From positions 16,693,001 to 16,757,000 of the forward strand of contig CATIUR010000003.1 in the NCBI GenBank assembly GCA_949592205.1: a stretch of DNA of 64,000 nt, read 5' to 3'. Each line of letters begins with the position of its first letter. Position 1 is the stretch's first letter. A program made the translations under genes and the position numbers. A model generated the notes under the pieces. The model had not been told where the DNA came from. It did not search any database and saw nothing but the letters and a program-made list of their open reading frames with translations. Below, in pieces: positions 42,620 through 56,100 of the stretch. This stretch comes from Helichrysum umbraculigerum (Eukaryota; Streptophyta; Magnoliopsida; Asterales; Asteraceae).

Positions 42620-45604
42620 TGATGTGACCTAAAAAGTCATGTTTTTAAGTATATATTTCTGCACTTTTTGGACTATTATTTGGTGAAAACATTTTCAAAC
42701 CATCATTATTTACTAAAAATCACCAAGGTAGTCTAAATATAGACGTTGCTGCAAAAATCGGTTAAAACGTCCAAATAACACGCAAACCAAGGCAAAACTG
42801 TCACCTTAAATATTCCCTTCTTGATTTTCTTATGTAATTAGATATTAATTCATATTTTATGATTCCATAGGAAAATACAAGACCGGAGGTGAAAGAATTA
42901 GAAGAAACGGACGAAAGACGGAGAAGATACAAGTCTGGAAGCCCGCCGATCGTCATCCGGAACACGTAAAAGTCAAACACTTCCAAATTTGGAAAACTCA
43001 GTGTCATTAGAAGCGTAACGGAAAAACGAAGCCAACGGCGCAAGAATCAAGCAAATCGGAGCCCAAACGAAGAAGATACGGACGAACCAAGCAACCGAGA
43101 AACAAGCGGAGGCCAAACCAAGCACCAACCCCCCCCCACCCCTGGGCACAAGGGTACCGTATACGGCCCCTTAGGTACCGTATACGGCCCTTAGGGTGCT
43201 GTATACGGGACCTTGTGCCTTGGAAGGTGCCGTTTGACCCCCCTTGGTCCGATACCCCCCGTATGCGCTTTGATGCTTGTTCTTCATGCTTTGTGACTTG
43301 TACCAAGCTTCCTACTCTTTCCCTATAAATAGAGGGCCTCCTCATTCATTTTCCACATACCAACACACCTTACATTTCACACTTTCTCTCTCTAAAACTT
43401 TCTCTCTCTAGATTTAGGTTAGCATTCTCTCTCTAGCACTACTCTTAGGAGTTAGAGGAGAACTAGAGAGAAGATTAGGAGTAGATTAATTATGTAGTTA
43501 ATTAGTAGAGGCTAGCTTCTGTAATGCTTGGATATTAATGAAGAAATACAAGTGTTATTCTGCTCGCAATTCTTATCGGTATTTTCTATCCTTTCTATTA
43601 TTAATTTGTCATATTGTTCTTGTTTGATGTATGTGATTTATTGATATTAGAAATGTTTATTGTTATGCATTGTGAGTAGTGTGCTTGTATGTTTTCCATG
43701 ATTAGTGAGTAGTTTGTTGTGATATATCTAATTGGGATAGCACCATTATGAAACAACAGAGGTAACGTTATACGGCTTTCATTTGTATAGCGCCGGAATC
43801 ATCACGAATGTGTGTAGTACGGAACGTGGAAGCTATGAAAGTCGTGGGCACAATCCGTTGTGGAATAATGTTCCTAATTATTATATACAATTGTTTGTGA
43901 ACTTATAAGCTGAACCTCTACCCGTTTATCTGTCCAACTTATGCTATGGTTTGTATCCTCCTCCCTAGAACCTGACCAATTGCTAGAAGTAGGATTGCCA
44001 ACTATTCTGTGTATGATGATCAATGAACTCAACATGGTCGTTGTTCCCTTGATTGAAACATATCTGTGAGGGACACGAAGCATAGGATTAGAGATAGATT
44101 AGGTTCATGCTTATCTGTTGTGTATCTTTGGGACAACTTCCGGGGTACCCATGATGTAATCCTTAGGTCAGTACTGTGATGCTAGTATTCCGTCCTATTG
44201 CATGTTCTTGTTTGATTGTTGCTTAGGTACTGCATACTAGACATACAATAACACTGTTGCTGCCTTAATAATTATGTTTTCATAAACATGATAAATGTAA
44301 TACAGATAGGTTTGAAAACTTGTGGTGCTGTTTAACTATATATTTATGATTTTAAACTAAACTATCACCTTTCCTCCAATAAACGTGGTTAGAACCCTTT
44401 TGACAAAGGAGTCATGAACCATTGATCAAACGGTCACTACCTATCTATGTTTTCCAAAATAAACATGGTCTGACTTTGAAGCTGTGGAAATACTGCCCAA
44501 CTCATCGTATAGTACACCGTGAATTAATCAGGGATTTATTGGGTTGGGTTTTATAATTAAATTGAAAGGGTTGTTTAGCTATCATAGATGGTTTTTTCTG
44601 TAATACAAGCTTAGATATATTGAGTTCAGATGGCTGTAAAGTATGTAGCCCAGTTAAGGCCATAATACGACCGAGTATCCGGTTTAACATTGGAAACACC
44701 TATGGTGGAGTACAAACACGTACAAACTACGGAAAGGTTGAAGGCTGTATACCGTGTTACATCCTAGCATAGTCTGTGATCCAGGAAAGACCGTAATACG
44801 GGAGAGTACATAATGTAACCGTGGAAAACTCTGTGGGTTGAAGACTGTATCACAGCCGAACATCTCTGAACTCAATCACAACCATTAATGTATATGTTAA
44901 TCAGTCACCACCTGTCTTAAACCTTAAATGCCTTGCCCAGCTTAGATATCTTTGTTTGTGTTAAATAAAGGTCAGTGGATAAATTGCGAACTGTCGCCTT
45001 ATTCCTGCACCCCATCTGGCGGGTCACTTGGTCTCCTCATGAGAGATGGTGAGGGGGGTTTCAAGACATTCCGATCTGATCATAATCTTGATAGCCTAGT
45101 ACTCAGTGACATATTAATCGGTTAACCTGATTAGTAGGGTGCTAGTGTTTACACTACTAGGTTTTCTACGTGAAAGTAAGACACAAATCTTTAAAAGACA
45201 TTTCCAAACTAAAAACATCATCTCAGCTATTCTAAATCATGGTAAACCACGTCTTCGTTATCCTTATGTGTTATATATGCTAGTCTCCCATTTAGTTTTA
45301 TGTTTTATTAGTTTCAGTAATTTAGTTTAATTAAAAACCAAAACAAAACCCCTCCAACTTATCAAAACCCTAGCTTAAATACCGACTTATCAGAACTAGC
45401 TCTGTTTCAATTCTACCGTTGTGAGTAACGACCCTGGATCATTCTTACCGCTTACTCGTATCAGGTATTCATACTAGTTCCAGTAGGTAGTACGGAGGAT
45501 TAGGCTCCCCCCGACTATTATAAATTTAAAACTACCCTGCCGTGTGTCTCGGTGGCCGGACCAACGACCGGAGTAAAATCCGACCGACCGCTGGGGGCGC
45601 GACA
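42620..45604 (+). repeat. Element D 3' LTR, 2985 bp
   Basis: Matches the 5' LTR with roughly thirty substitutions and a few small indels by eye, including a C-run/CCACCCC change near 43130. Followed by TSD ACCAC. Confidence 0.95.
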
Positions 45605-46798
45605 ACCACCATGACTCTTTAACTAGAATGGTTACTAGTATTACTAAAAATTAAGCATTTTGACTTTTAAAGTCAACATTACCAAAGTAAGGTTTCCTTT
45701 TTGTCATTTGCCAAATCTATCGTAATACTAACTTGAACTAACAAATCAAAGTAAGGCATTAGCATTAAATTAAATTTAACCAAGAGTTTTGTTTCAAAAT
45801 GGTGACGTTTTATCAAAAGTCAACGTTTCATGCTTACTTTAATTTGCTAACTTGACCATAACACGCATTTAACCGCAAATGAAGCAAATGAATAAGCTAT
45901 ACTAATCATATTAAGCATTAATCAATCAACAAACAACTTATCATAAGCAATTTAATCATCGAATGGTCAAAATGGACTAACTAGCCATAAAAGTCAAAGA
46001 AAGTCAACTTTCCAAAGTCAAACATCAAATTACTTCAATCTAACTAGTAATGCTAGTTCCTACATCATCCTATATCATCACTAAGCATGAATCAAAGCTC
46101 AATTTCGCAATGTAAGGCACAAATCATCAAGAACTAACTTGAAACCCTAAGTTAACAAAGTTAGAGAATTTTGGTGTTTTAAGCTTAAATCATACCTTGA
46201 TGAAGATGTAATGATGTTTAGAGACTCATAAATGACCTAGAGATGAAGGAATGAAGCTTGATTTGGTTGAAAATGGTGGAAAATGGTGGGTTTGGTGTGG
46301 GGTGATGGTGACCGTCTCACAAAGGAAGGAGAAGGGGAAAAAATTTTGATTTTTGTGTGTTTTGACTTTTGTTCCCACACTTATCCTTTTTATTTACTTC
46401 CCTTTTTACCATTTATGTAAAATGTAATTACTAGATAATTTGGGTAATTAGAAACCTTAGCCAAATATTTTTAGCAAAAGTCTGAAAATCCTGTAGTTAA
46501 CTGCGCGCAGCAAAAAGATTGGTTTTATTAAGACGGAAAGGAAAACTACTTAATTAATAAAACAAACGATATTTTTGGTTTAAAATCTTGACCCTTTTTA
46601 AAAATACAAACAATTTTTAAAACTTTCTAAAAATATTTTAATTTAAGATTTTCAAGTTTTTAGAAACTGCGCAGATTTTGCGGAGACAAAGATTTTAAAA
46701 GCTTTTTTGACTTTTTCTTAAGAAACAAATTTAACTACTAATTAAACTAACTTATTTTTAACCTAAGAAAATTATTTTAAAGACCTAATTAAAAATTT
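45605..46798 (-). other. Element C spacer, right of D
   Basis: AT-rich, no gene. On the element strand it lies between the AAGCGCTT motif and the 3' ORF. Confidence 0.7.
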
Positions 46799-46823
46799 GG
46801 GTTGCCTCCCAAAAAGCGCTTGG
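46799..46823 (-). promoter_or_regulatory. AAGCGCTT...GGGAGGCAACCC conserved motif (C)
   Basis: Same motif as in D, beginning about 33 nt after the ORF stop at 46856. Confidence 0.7.
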
Positions 46824-46855
46824 TTTAAGTCTGTAGCTCGACTATTGGTCCAAAT

Positions 46856-48293
46856 CTATTTAAGGGGAATTGCTTTGAAACAATTCTGATTCTCTTGGAA
46901 AGTATAGCGAGGAATAAAATCACAGTTTAATATGTTAATGACATAATCAACTAGCTCGGTAGGATGTGATGAGTAATTTTCGAATTCGCTAAGAATCCTA
47001 CGTTCTTTCCGACCTAATTCTAGCAGATTATTAACAAACTTATTAAATTCCTTTCTAACTTTCTTTTTACTTGAAATTCCCATTCGTATACCGCGGTCTA
47101 TATTATTAAGGTCGTGAAGAAGATTTCCTAAAATTCTCTGAAACCTAAGTTCCTCTTTTGAGTCGGGATTACCATTTGAAGTTTGCACTGCAACGGTAAT
47201 ATCCAAAATTAGAGATCTTTGAGAAACGGTGAAAGGGAATTTGGATTGATCGAACAACGAAGCGAGTTTATCTTGGATATCTTTTCTTTCAACAAAGAAA
47301 GCGGCTTCTATCTTGTTGTCGTCTGCTCCAGGAAATATTTCTTGCAACTTGGCGATTATATAGGCGGCGGGATCAACGAAAAATGGAATTTTTCCAGAAA
47401 TGATGAGAGTGATCGCGGGATCTTTAGAAGTTAATAGCCCAAGCTCTTTTATCATAGCTGCAACATAACGATTAATCATGGTTTGAGAAATCGGTTGATA
47501 ATTGGTGCAAGTAAATAGATTCATGAGGCGATCTATTTCTGATAAAAACTTTCGCTCTTACTCTCGATATCGTGTGAAGATACTATCTTCCTTTTGGGTC
47601 GGAAGATAGTGGAGAATACCTACGAGTATGTCTATCCTTAAGATGGTTTCTCTTTGCTCGACTGAGTAAGGAAAATCAGACATATTTAAGTGTAAGGCAA
47701 ATGCTTTACATATATCCAATCTATTACCAGGATCAAAAGAGTAACCAACGTATCGGATTTCATCACTATCTAAATCTTTCGGTAATTCCTTATCTACAAC
47801 ACGATAAATGGTGTACGAAGGTTCCGGTACGAGGTATACAAAAATTGGTGATTTTGGAAGATGTTCATGAATATCCCTCATTCCTTATGGGGATTCGTTC
47901 TTTATTGGATGAAGAATGAAAGGGTTGAGGGTTTCCATGAAAATTATCGACAAAATCAGGGAATCTATGGATATTTTCTAAGGAATGTTTAATCTCAGGC
48001 GTAGGCAAAACCTGATAGCTTGGAATGCTAGAAGCAGAAGTTGAGATCTTCTGTTGAGATTTATGGATTCCTAAGTCAAGATCTAAGAATTTCCCTAAGG
48101 TTCTAGAATCGTCGTCTGGTCCAGCGGAGGCTTCTTCCGGTGATGAGTGAAAGTCGGATTTCAACTTTTGTTCCAAGTGGTTGAAGAACTCAGCATCGTC
48201 CATAGTCGTCATTTCTTCAGTCGTTTTGCTGGCGGATGGAGAAATGGGATAGGAAGGCGGCGAATCGTAGAAAGATATTTTTGGATTTTTCAT
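46856..48293 (-). pseudogene. Element C 5' ORF remnant, broken by a frameshift and a stop
   Basis: Three collinear pieces on the element strand: 48293-47865 (142 residues, from ATG, acidic, Ser/Pro-rich), 47881-47558 and 47524-46856. The last two share one frame and are separated by a single TAA (within FTRYRE-stop-ERKF), while the first is in another frame. The text of the last piece (NRYVAAMIKELGLLTSKDPA, KIEAAFFVERKDIQDKLASL) is helical and charged. No zinc knuckle, protease or RT motif. It occupies the gag position after the primer site but is not recognisable as gag. Confidence 0.55.
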
Positions 48294-48367
48294 TTTATTC
48301 TAGATTAAGCTAATTAAAGAAAGTAACTTTCAGACAAGTTGAGGACAACCTATACGAAAAGGATCTC

Positions 48368-49056
48368 TGTTAGTCCCTGTTTAACTTAATAAACAATCTT
48401 ACTTAATAAGCCTTGAATATATTATTGAGAAGTTGCGGAATCACACTCAATAATATTAAGAAGATCAATAAATATTAATTAATTTAATGAACACACAATA
48501 TACCGAAAGCTTCAATCTTATTAATGATATAAGACGAATACACTTGATGTATTAGGGTTACAGAAAACCTTGAAGCTGCGCAAAAATCATTAACCTATCT
48601 AGGTCTAAAGGATCTCTATTTATAACATATAGAGTCCTATACAATCTCCTACAAATATGGAATAAAATAACTTCCATAACCGACTCATACTTATCACAAA
48701 ATCATAAACAGTTTTAACTACCATTCTGATGTAAACAGTTGTAACTGTTACACATTCAGTGGTAACTGCTTCAATTGTAATATGCGACCAAGTACAAATA
48801 CATAATCAGTGTTAACTGTTTCATATATAACTAACAGTTATTAATACATAAGCAGTTTTAACTACTTACAAACACATAACTATCAGTTGTAATCTATCTT
48901 CAAACAGTTGTAACACTTGTCTTCTCTTCAGTTTTCTTCTATCAGTTGTAACTTCGTAAAGACAGTTTTAACCTTTAAAGCAAACAGTTTTAATCACTTG
49001 TACTCTGTCTTCTCATCAGAACTTCAACTCAGACCTGAAACAGTTTTGACCCAACA
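48368..49056 (-). repeat. Copia-2 3' LTR
   Basis: 689 bp, near-identical to 59586-60274. Dense in CAGTNNTAAC words (sense strand GTTANNACTG). Confidence 0.95.
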
Positions 49057-49069
49057 ATCTCCCCCTAAA
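49057..49069 (-). other. Copia-2 polypurine tract
   Basis: TTTAGGGGGAGAT on the minus strand, directly before the 3' LTR. Confidence 0.9.
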
Positions 49070-49143
49070 CTTAATCTGTCCTTCACAGCATTAAGTTTCT
49101 TCTAATTCTCCATTATAAACTTCACAAAATTCTTTCAAAACTG

Positions 49144-52100
49144 TTAGTCTTTTCTTCTCTTCCTCCTATCAATCTCCTCCTTCTTATGAATCTGATTTAA
49201 CACCATATATACCAGTTCTAGAGCTACATCATCTAACACTGCAGCTTGTAACCTTGCATTTCTCAAACCCATCAAAAATCTCAGATTGATATCATAAAAT
49301 CTATCTGTCAATAACCACATAAACACTGCATCCTCCATAACAATCTGATGTACTCCAGGTTTAGCATGATAAATCCAATTTCTGACCTTGCTAAAAGTAG
49401 CAAATTGAAATGGAAACTCTTCTGGTTCAAACATAGCCTTAATCCAATGCCATGTAACTTTCTCAACCAGATTATCAAATCTTTTCAAATCTAAATTCTT
49501 TTCCATTCCAATCTCATACATCCTCACCAAATCAGTCCTACTAATCCTCTTTATCAAATCCCTAAAAGATCTCCACCAAGATATATTTCCATCTGCTCTT
49601 TCAACCTTAATCTTGTGAATCTTAACAGGATTGACAAATTGCTCTATAGACCAATCAATTATACCAGGTAATTCAACATTAATTACCTCAGATTCCATAG
49701 GCTGTAATAGAATAAACTCCTTCAATTCATCAATATTCCTTTCTCTATCAGGAATTTCATCTAACTCTCTCTTCTTTTGCTCAAGCTCATCTTTCCTCCT
49801 CTTCTCAGCTTCTATCTTTTCTCTTTTTTCTTTTTCTTCCTTTTCCTTCAATTTTCTTTCTTTTTCATCCTTTTTTCTTTCCTTTTCAACTTCCTGCTTT
49901 TTCTTCTCAGCTTCTTTCTTTTCTGTTTCTTTCTTTTCAATCACATCAGGATTCAACTCATCTTTATCCCATAACTCCTGCAATCTCTCTAAACTCATCT
50001 GTTTTAAAGCATTCAAAGGAATATACCCACCTTTCAACTTTGCAATCAAGTTCTTCTTCATTTGAGCTTTTGTTGGTGGTTTTGCAGCTTTCTTCTTTCT
50101 TGCTTCATCTGCTTTCTTCTTCTTAAGCTGATCAACTAAATATTCAATATCATCCTGTCTCTGCTCTTTCAACAAATACTCATCCCATTCTGCCACTTCC
50201 TCTTTTGTCATTTTTACAAATTTTCCTTCCTCAACCTCAACATCAATCAAGCCCTCTGCATTCAGCTCAGCCTGTAATCTTTCTGCATATTCAGTATCAT
50301 GAGCAGTTACTTCTGGTGGCACTGGTTTTTTCTTTTTCTTCTTTGGTTCTTCCACCAGTTTTCCTTTGCCTTTATCTTTAGGATCTATCTTTGGCAATTC
50401 TTTCTGTTGAACAGGAGAAGCAGCAGGTTCTCTAATTTGAAATCCAGGCAAAGATGGTTGTTGTGAAGATTTCTTCTTTGGAGTTTCAACCTTCTTTCCT
50501 GTTCCAGTCATTTTAGCAGTTTTAACTGGAATGCTCTTCTTTCTAGTTTTTTCAACTTGTTGAGCATCAGTTTTAACTTCAGTCTTCACTTCTTCTTTTT
50601 CAACTGCTATCTCAGGTTTACTCACCTCTTCACCATCATCCTCATCAATCTTTAACTCCTCAGTCTTATCATCCAAAATCACCTCTGTAGTTTGCTCCAC
50701 TGACCCAACAACCTCAGTATGATCAGACCCAACAACCTCAGTATGATCAGACTTATCTTCATCTGCCACTGATTCCTTCATTTCTGTTTCCACTGTCTCA
50801 AACACTGACTCATTAACCTCTGGCTCAGTAGGTGGTGTTGGAGGTGTATGTACAAATTCATCTTCCACTGGTTGTTCCATTTCAATGTCTTCATCAACTT
50901 TTTCATCATCAGACACAACCTTCTCATTCTCATTCCTCTTATCACCCATATTTGTCCAGACCTTCTCCCCCTTTTTGAAAGCATTTTGTTTAAAATTATA
51001 AGTCTCCTCAGGTTCTGAAGTATCATGAATCACATATTTCCTTCCTTGCTTCAAACACTTAATAACAATCTTCTCTAACTGCTTCACTTTCCTCTGCAAC
51101 TGAGTTATAACTTCATCCTTAACCTTATTCTTCTTCCTCTCTTGTACAAACTCAGCCCATACATAATCAATCATTTTCGTCAATTCCAAGTTAGTTCTAG
51201 CCTCAACACCTTCAGAATGTGAATCCTTTGGTGAATCATTGACATCATTAAACTCTGACTCATGCCTAGCATGATCATCAAAGTCCCCTTGGTTCTTGGT
51301 ACTGGGACCACTAGGATCATCTATATGTGTAGAATCATGTCCATGTGTTGCCTCTGATTGGGTCTTATTAATGTTACTTCTGTCCTGCTCTGCCAGCGGG
51401 CTAGAAGCAGTAGAAGCAGCCCTCTTAGAATGGTCACCCCTCTCCTTATGGACCACAAGTTGTTCTGGACCACTGTCCATTGACTGAGATGACTGAGCAA
51501 CATGATCCTCAGACATCTGTGTTCTAGCCTTTTTGGCTCTAGAAGATTTTGCTGTTTTGGTCCCTTGTTTTCTCTTAGTACCCCCCAACTACTGTGGGTT
51601 GAGAAGTGGTGGGTGGAACCATTCTCTCAGTAGTTGGTTCAGCTTCAGTTGGTAGTACTGATGCTGTGGTGGAAGGTGCAGAAAGCATTGTAGAAAATAA
51701 TGCTGTAACCTTCCCAGAAAATTTAGTATCTCTCTTCATATTTACAAAAACTTTTGGTTTAAAAGAGACAATACCAATAATCTTTTCAAGTGCAGTTATA
51801 TTAGGAATTTGTTCATTTAAAAACAACTGCACAAAACGTGGATACATCAAAAACTTAATCTTTGGCTGCTCAATGTTTCTAAGCATACCAGAAAATATCA
51901 GATTTGAAAAATTAAACCTTTGACCAGTTGCAAGACAAACAATTGCATAAGCAATGTTGCTCCCAAACTGCTCAAAAGATGATCTCTTAGATGATAAGCA
52001 GTGTAAAATTGTATGTATTAAAAATCTCCACTGATGAGAAAATAAGGTTTTCTGAAAAGTAAAAATTTCAAAAGAACCCTCATAACCCATCAATCGTAAA

Positions 52101-52444
52101 GTATCATACATAACAGTATCCTCTAAAGAAGATATACCTGCCTCATCATCTAGTTGTAATGAAGCTCTAACAGTAGCTTCTGTGATTACAACACGTGTAT
52201 CCATAACTTCTGAAACGATTCTTTTAATCCCCTGTTCCTCTTCTATTGATGCATTCACCCAGAAATTGTTGATATGATCGTGAGATATTCTGGGTGCTAC
52301 AGTGAGAGCATGACGAATATGTGAAGCACGAAGGAAATCAATGATTTCCACATACTCGTTTGCCTCTGCAGGTTTCATTAAGAATGCAATCATATTGTGA
52401 TCTTTTCCAATCGGTAGTTGAACAGTAGACGAAGTCGATGCCAT
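49144..52444 (-). pseudogene. Copia-2 extra 3' ORF, homologue of the Copia-1 aORF, one frameshift
   Basis: The first frame, 52444-51575 (from ATG, 289 residues), holds the N-terminal domain: ALTVAPRI, NNFWVNAS, LQLDDEAGI, MGYEGS, LFSHQWRFLIHTILHCLS, MYPRFVQLFLN. The second, 51588-49144 (about 814 residues), continues with a basic patch (TKRKQGTK), acidic and Lys/Glu-rich coiled-coil regions, and the C-terminal domain: IIDWSIEQF, HKIKVERADG, FEPEEFPFQF, HAKPGVHQIVM, YMVLNQIHKKEE. The two overlap at a run of six G (51581-51586 on the opposite strand), where a one-base change breaks the frame; homologous text resumes at once. The gene is otherwise complete. A homopolymer error or a real mutation is equally possible. 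It supports the Copia-1 ORF as a conserved gene. Confidence 0.85.
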
Positions 52445-52844
52445 GATAAGAAATCAAGTAATCTAGAAGAATCGAAGATGATTTTACAGAATCGAAAATC
52501 AATGAGACTTATCGCAGTTGTTTGTATGTGAAATTTTGAAAGCGTAATGAGAAACCCTAAGTGTTGAGAGTTAAGTACTGAAATTAAATCAGTTGTAAGC
52601 CCTAATTTGATCAGATCCCCAATTATAACTAAAACAGTGTTAATTAAATAAAATAACACGTTCAGTGATAACTGTGAAAATAACCATCAGTGGTAATCAA
52701 CACTTGGTTTCTCAAATGCATCATTTACATAATTAAGCTAGCAGTGCTAACTTGTATAAGCAGTACCAACCGACCAAAGCAGTGCTAACTTAATACAAGT
52801 AGTACTTCAGTTCTAGCAAAATCATATAAACAAAGCAGTGGTTG

Positions 52845-52888
<44 letters not shown>

Positions 52889-53176
52889 GAAACCAAACTC
52901 CACAAGCAGTGACACTTCATAAACACCTGCATAAGTTAGACTCCAAAAACTAGCAATATAACCTGCAGTGGTAATTCCAAACAAAAATAAAAGTAACAGT
53001 GTTAACTATACACCAACAGTGGTGAAGTGATTATTACCACTGTTTATAATAAAAGTAAGAAACAGTGATAATGATACACATTACACACAATCAGTGTTTA
53101 AGTAACAAATCAGTATTAACCCAAATTGAAATCACAGTAGATATTATTCACAGAAAGCAGTAACAAGAGAAATTAC
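52445..53176 (-). other. Copia-2 pol to extra-ORF spacer with poly(A) tract
   Basis: 732 bp without a gene. A run of about 39 A on the element strand (T run 52847-52885) and about fourteen CAGTGNTAAC-type motifs between 52570 and 53130. ATTACGCTTTCAAA precedes the ATG of the extra ORF, as in Copia-1. Confidence 0.8.
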
Positions 53177-56100
53177 TTATGACAAATTGATCATTCCAAT
53201 ACTAGTAACCAAGAATGTGAATCTGCCTACATCAAAAGCTTTTGTAAACAGATCAGCAAATTGATTATCAGTATGAACTTTCAAAATTTGAATAAGTCTT
53301 TTCTCATTACAATCTCTAATGAAATGATATCTGATTTCAATATGCTTTGTTTTAGAATGTTTAACTGGGTTATTAATAATACTGATTGCAGAGCTATTAT
53401 CAATAAAAATAGGAGTATTAAGAAAGGTAAAACCATAATCTAGCATCTGATTCTGAATCCATAGCACTTGAGCACAGCAACTTGCAGCTGCTACATATTC
53501 TGCCTCTGCTGTAGATGTAGATACAGTGGTTTGTTTCTTGCATTGCCATGAAACCAATCTTTCTCCCAAAAATTGACAACCTCCTGATGTAGATTTCCTG
53601 TCCAAATTAGCTCCTCCATAATCACTATCTGTGTAAGCTATCAGATCAAAAGAATTAAACTTTGGATACCAAAGGCCCAATTTTGATTGACCCTTCAAAT
53701 ATCTAAAAATTCTTTTGACTGCTAGAAGATGTGATAGCTTTGGATTAGCTTGAAATCTTGCACATAAACACACTGCAAACATGATGTCAGGCCTTGATGA
53801 AGTGAGATACATAAGAGACCCAATCATTGATCTGTAAAGATGTTCATCCACACTCTCCCCCTCAAGATCTGCATGTAATTTCTTGTTTGTCTCAACTGGT
53901 GTGCTTGCAACTTTAGCATCTTTGTACCCAAACCGATCCAGTATATCATTCACATACTTACTTTGATGAATAAAGATTCCTTCTTTCTGTTGCTTTACTT
54001 GTAGCCGCAAGAAAAATGTTAATTCCCCCATGGAGCTCATCTTGAACTTGTCATGCATCAGTGATTCAAACTCCTTGCAAAGACTATCCTTTGTTGAACC
54101 AAAAATGATATCATCTACATAAACTTGAACCAGTAGTATATCATTCTTAATTCTTTTAGTAAACAAAGTTTTATCTATTGCACCCCTTTTGAATCCATTC
54201 TGCAACAGATAATCTGAAAAAGTATCATACCAGGCTCTAGGTGCTTGATGTAAACCATAAAGAGCTTTATCCAGTTTGAAAACTTTATCAGGAAATTTAG
54301 AATCTTCAAACCCTGGTGGTTGACATACATAGACCTCTTCCTGTATAGTGCCATACAGAAAAGCACTCTTAACATCCATCTGATACACAATGAATCCCTT
54401 GAATGAAGCATAAGCCAAAAACAATCTAATTGCCTCTATCCTTGCAACAGGTGCAAAAACCTCATCATAATCAATCCCCTCTTCTTGTGAATACCCCTGT
54501 GCAACCAATCTAGCCTTGTTTTTGATCACTATACCTCTTTCATCCTTCTTATTCTTGAAAATCCATTTAGTACCAATTGCCCTCTTCTCTTTAGGCAAAT
54601 CAACCAATGTCCAAACTTCTTGAATCTTAAACTGAAGCAACTCCTCTTGCATAGCTTCAATCCAACTAGGATCTCTCAAAGCTTCAGTAACCTTCTTTGG
54701 TTCTGTTTGAGACAGAAAACAGGCAAACAAAGAAGTATTAACAGCTTCTGTATCAAGATTTACTTCTTCCTCATTTGCTGAAGCTTCAAACACCTGACTT
54801 TGATTTCTTGTTTTAACAGCTGATTCAATATCTCCTATTACATTCTCAAGTGGATGATCTTTATGAGAAATGTATTTAGATGCTGCTGTTTCTTGAATAC
54901 TCTCCTCTAAGTTGGTAAAATTTCCTTCTTGACCAGACTCACTACTTGACACTTCTCTTGCAATTCTCTTTGACAAATGAGTAGAACTCATCAAATGTAG
55001 ATAATTCAATTGTTCCTGCTCTGTGTCAAGATGCTTTGTAGGTGTCTGATCAACATTCACACCTGCCTTTGTATTCTTCTGTACTGGACTCACATCACTG
55101 TCTTCTGTACTATCTTCAATAACAGGTCTATCAGAATCATCAACATGAGAAAATGATGTTTCATCTGATTTTCCTGTTTCCACATCCTGTGATGTCGTTG
55201 GTTGATCAGTATCAAACACTTCTGGAGGATCAGGAGACCAAATTGGAAATAATATATATTCCAATGAATCATTCTTCTTTCCAACTGATATTCCTGATTT
55301 TGCTCTACCTTCTTCATCACTTGTTCCTGCATTTGTACCTGCACTTGTACCTGCACTAGTATCCACATTTGTATATCTAAAAGCAGTATTAAGTGCATCA
55401 ATATCAAACAGTGATTCAGGACCTTTTCCCTCAGGATTAACAGTGTTTTCATTAAAAGTAATGTGCACTGTTTCTTCTATGATTCTGGTCCTTTGATTGA
55501 ATACCCTATAAGATTTACTTTGAATAGAATAACCAACAAATATCCCCTCATCAGCCTTACTCTGAAACTTACCTAAGTGATCTTTGGTATTTAAAATTGT
55601 ACAAGGACACCCAAAAGATTTTAAGAAACTAACCAAAGGCTTTCTCTTAAACAACAGTTCATATGGTGTCTTGTTATGAGGCTTAACAACTAATACTCTA
55701 TTCTGAACATAACAAGCTGTGCTAACTGCCTCTGCCCAAAAAGACATAGGTAGCTTTGCATCAGATAGCATGGTTCTAGCAGCCTCAATCAGTGTCCTAT
55801 TCCTCCTTTCAGCTACTCCATTTTGTTGAGGAGTTCTAGGTGCACTAAATTCTCTCTTAATACCTTTAACTTCACAGAATTTATCCATCTCATGATTTTT
55901 AAATTCTGTTCCATTATCACTTCTGATGATCTTTACTCTTTTATCCAATTGATTCTCCATCTTAGTTATAAATGATCTAAGTATTTCACCTGTCTCATCC
56001 TTTGTCCTAAGAAAGAAAACCCATGTAAATCTAGAATAATCATCAATAATCACAAGACAGTAAGACTTTTTCCCCATACTACTTATACTGGTTGGTCCAA

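Larger units (their letters stand above)
34623..45604 (+). mobile_element. Element 'D': non-autonomous gypsy-type element with 3-kb LTRs
   Basis: 10,982 bp; LTRs 34623-37599 and 42620-45604, TSD ACCAC (34618-34622 and 45605-45609), primer site TGGCGCCGCTGCCGGGGA at 37606 and a polypurine end at 42599-42619. The 5-kb interior has no polymerase genes. LTR ends (TGATGTGACC ... GGGGGCGCGACA) and 3' region are related to element C. In size and content it fits a LARD-type derivative. About thirty LTR-LTR differences by eye indicate an older insertion than either copia element. Confidence 0.92.

Noticed and set aside
49631..50065. Ser/Phe-rich plus-strand frame
   Set aside because: Antisense shadow of the Lys/Glu-rich helical region of the Copia-2 extra ORF.
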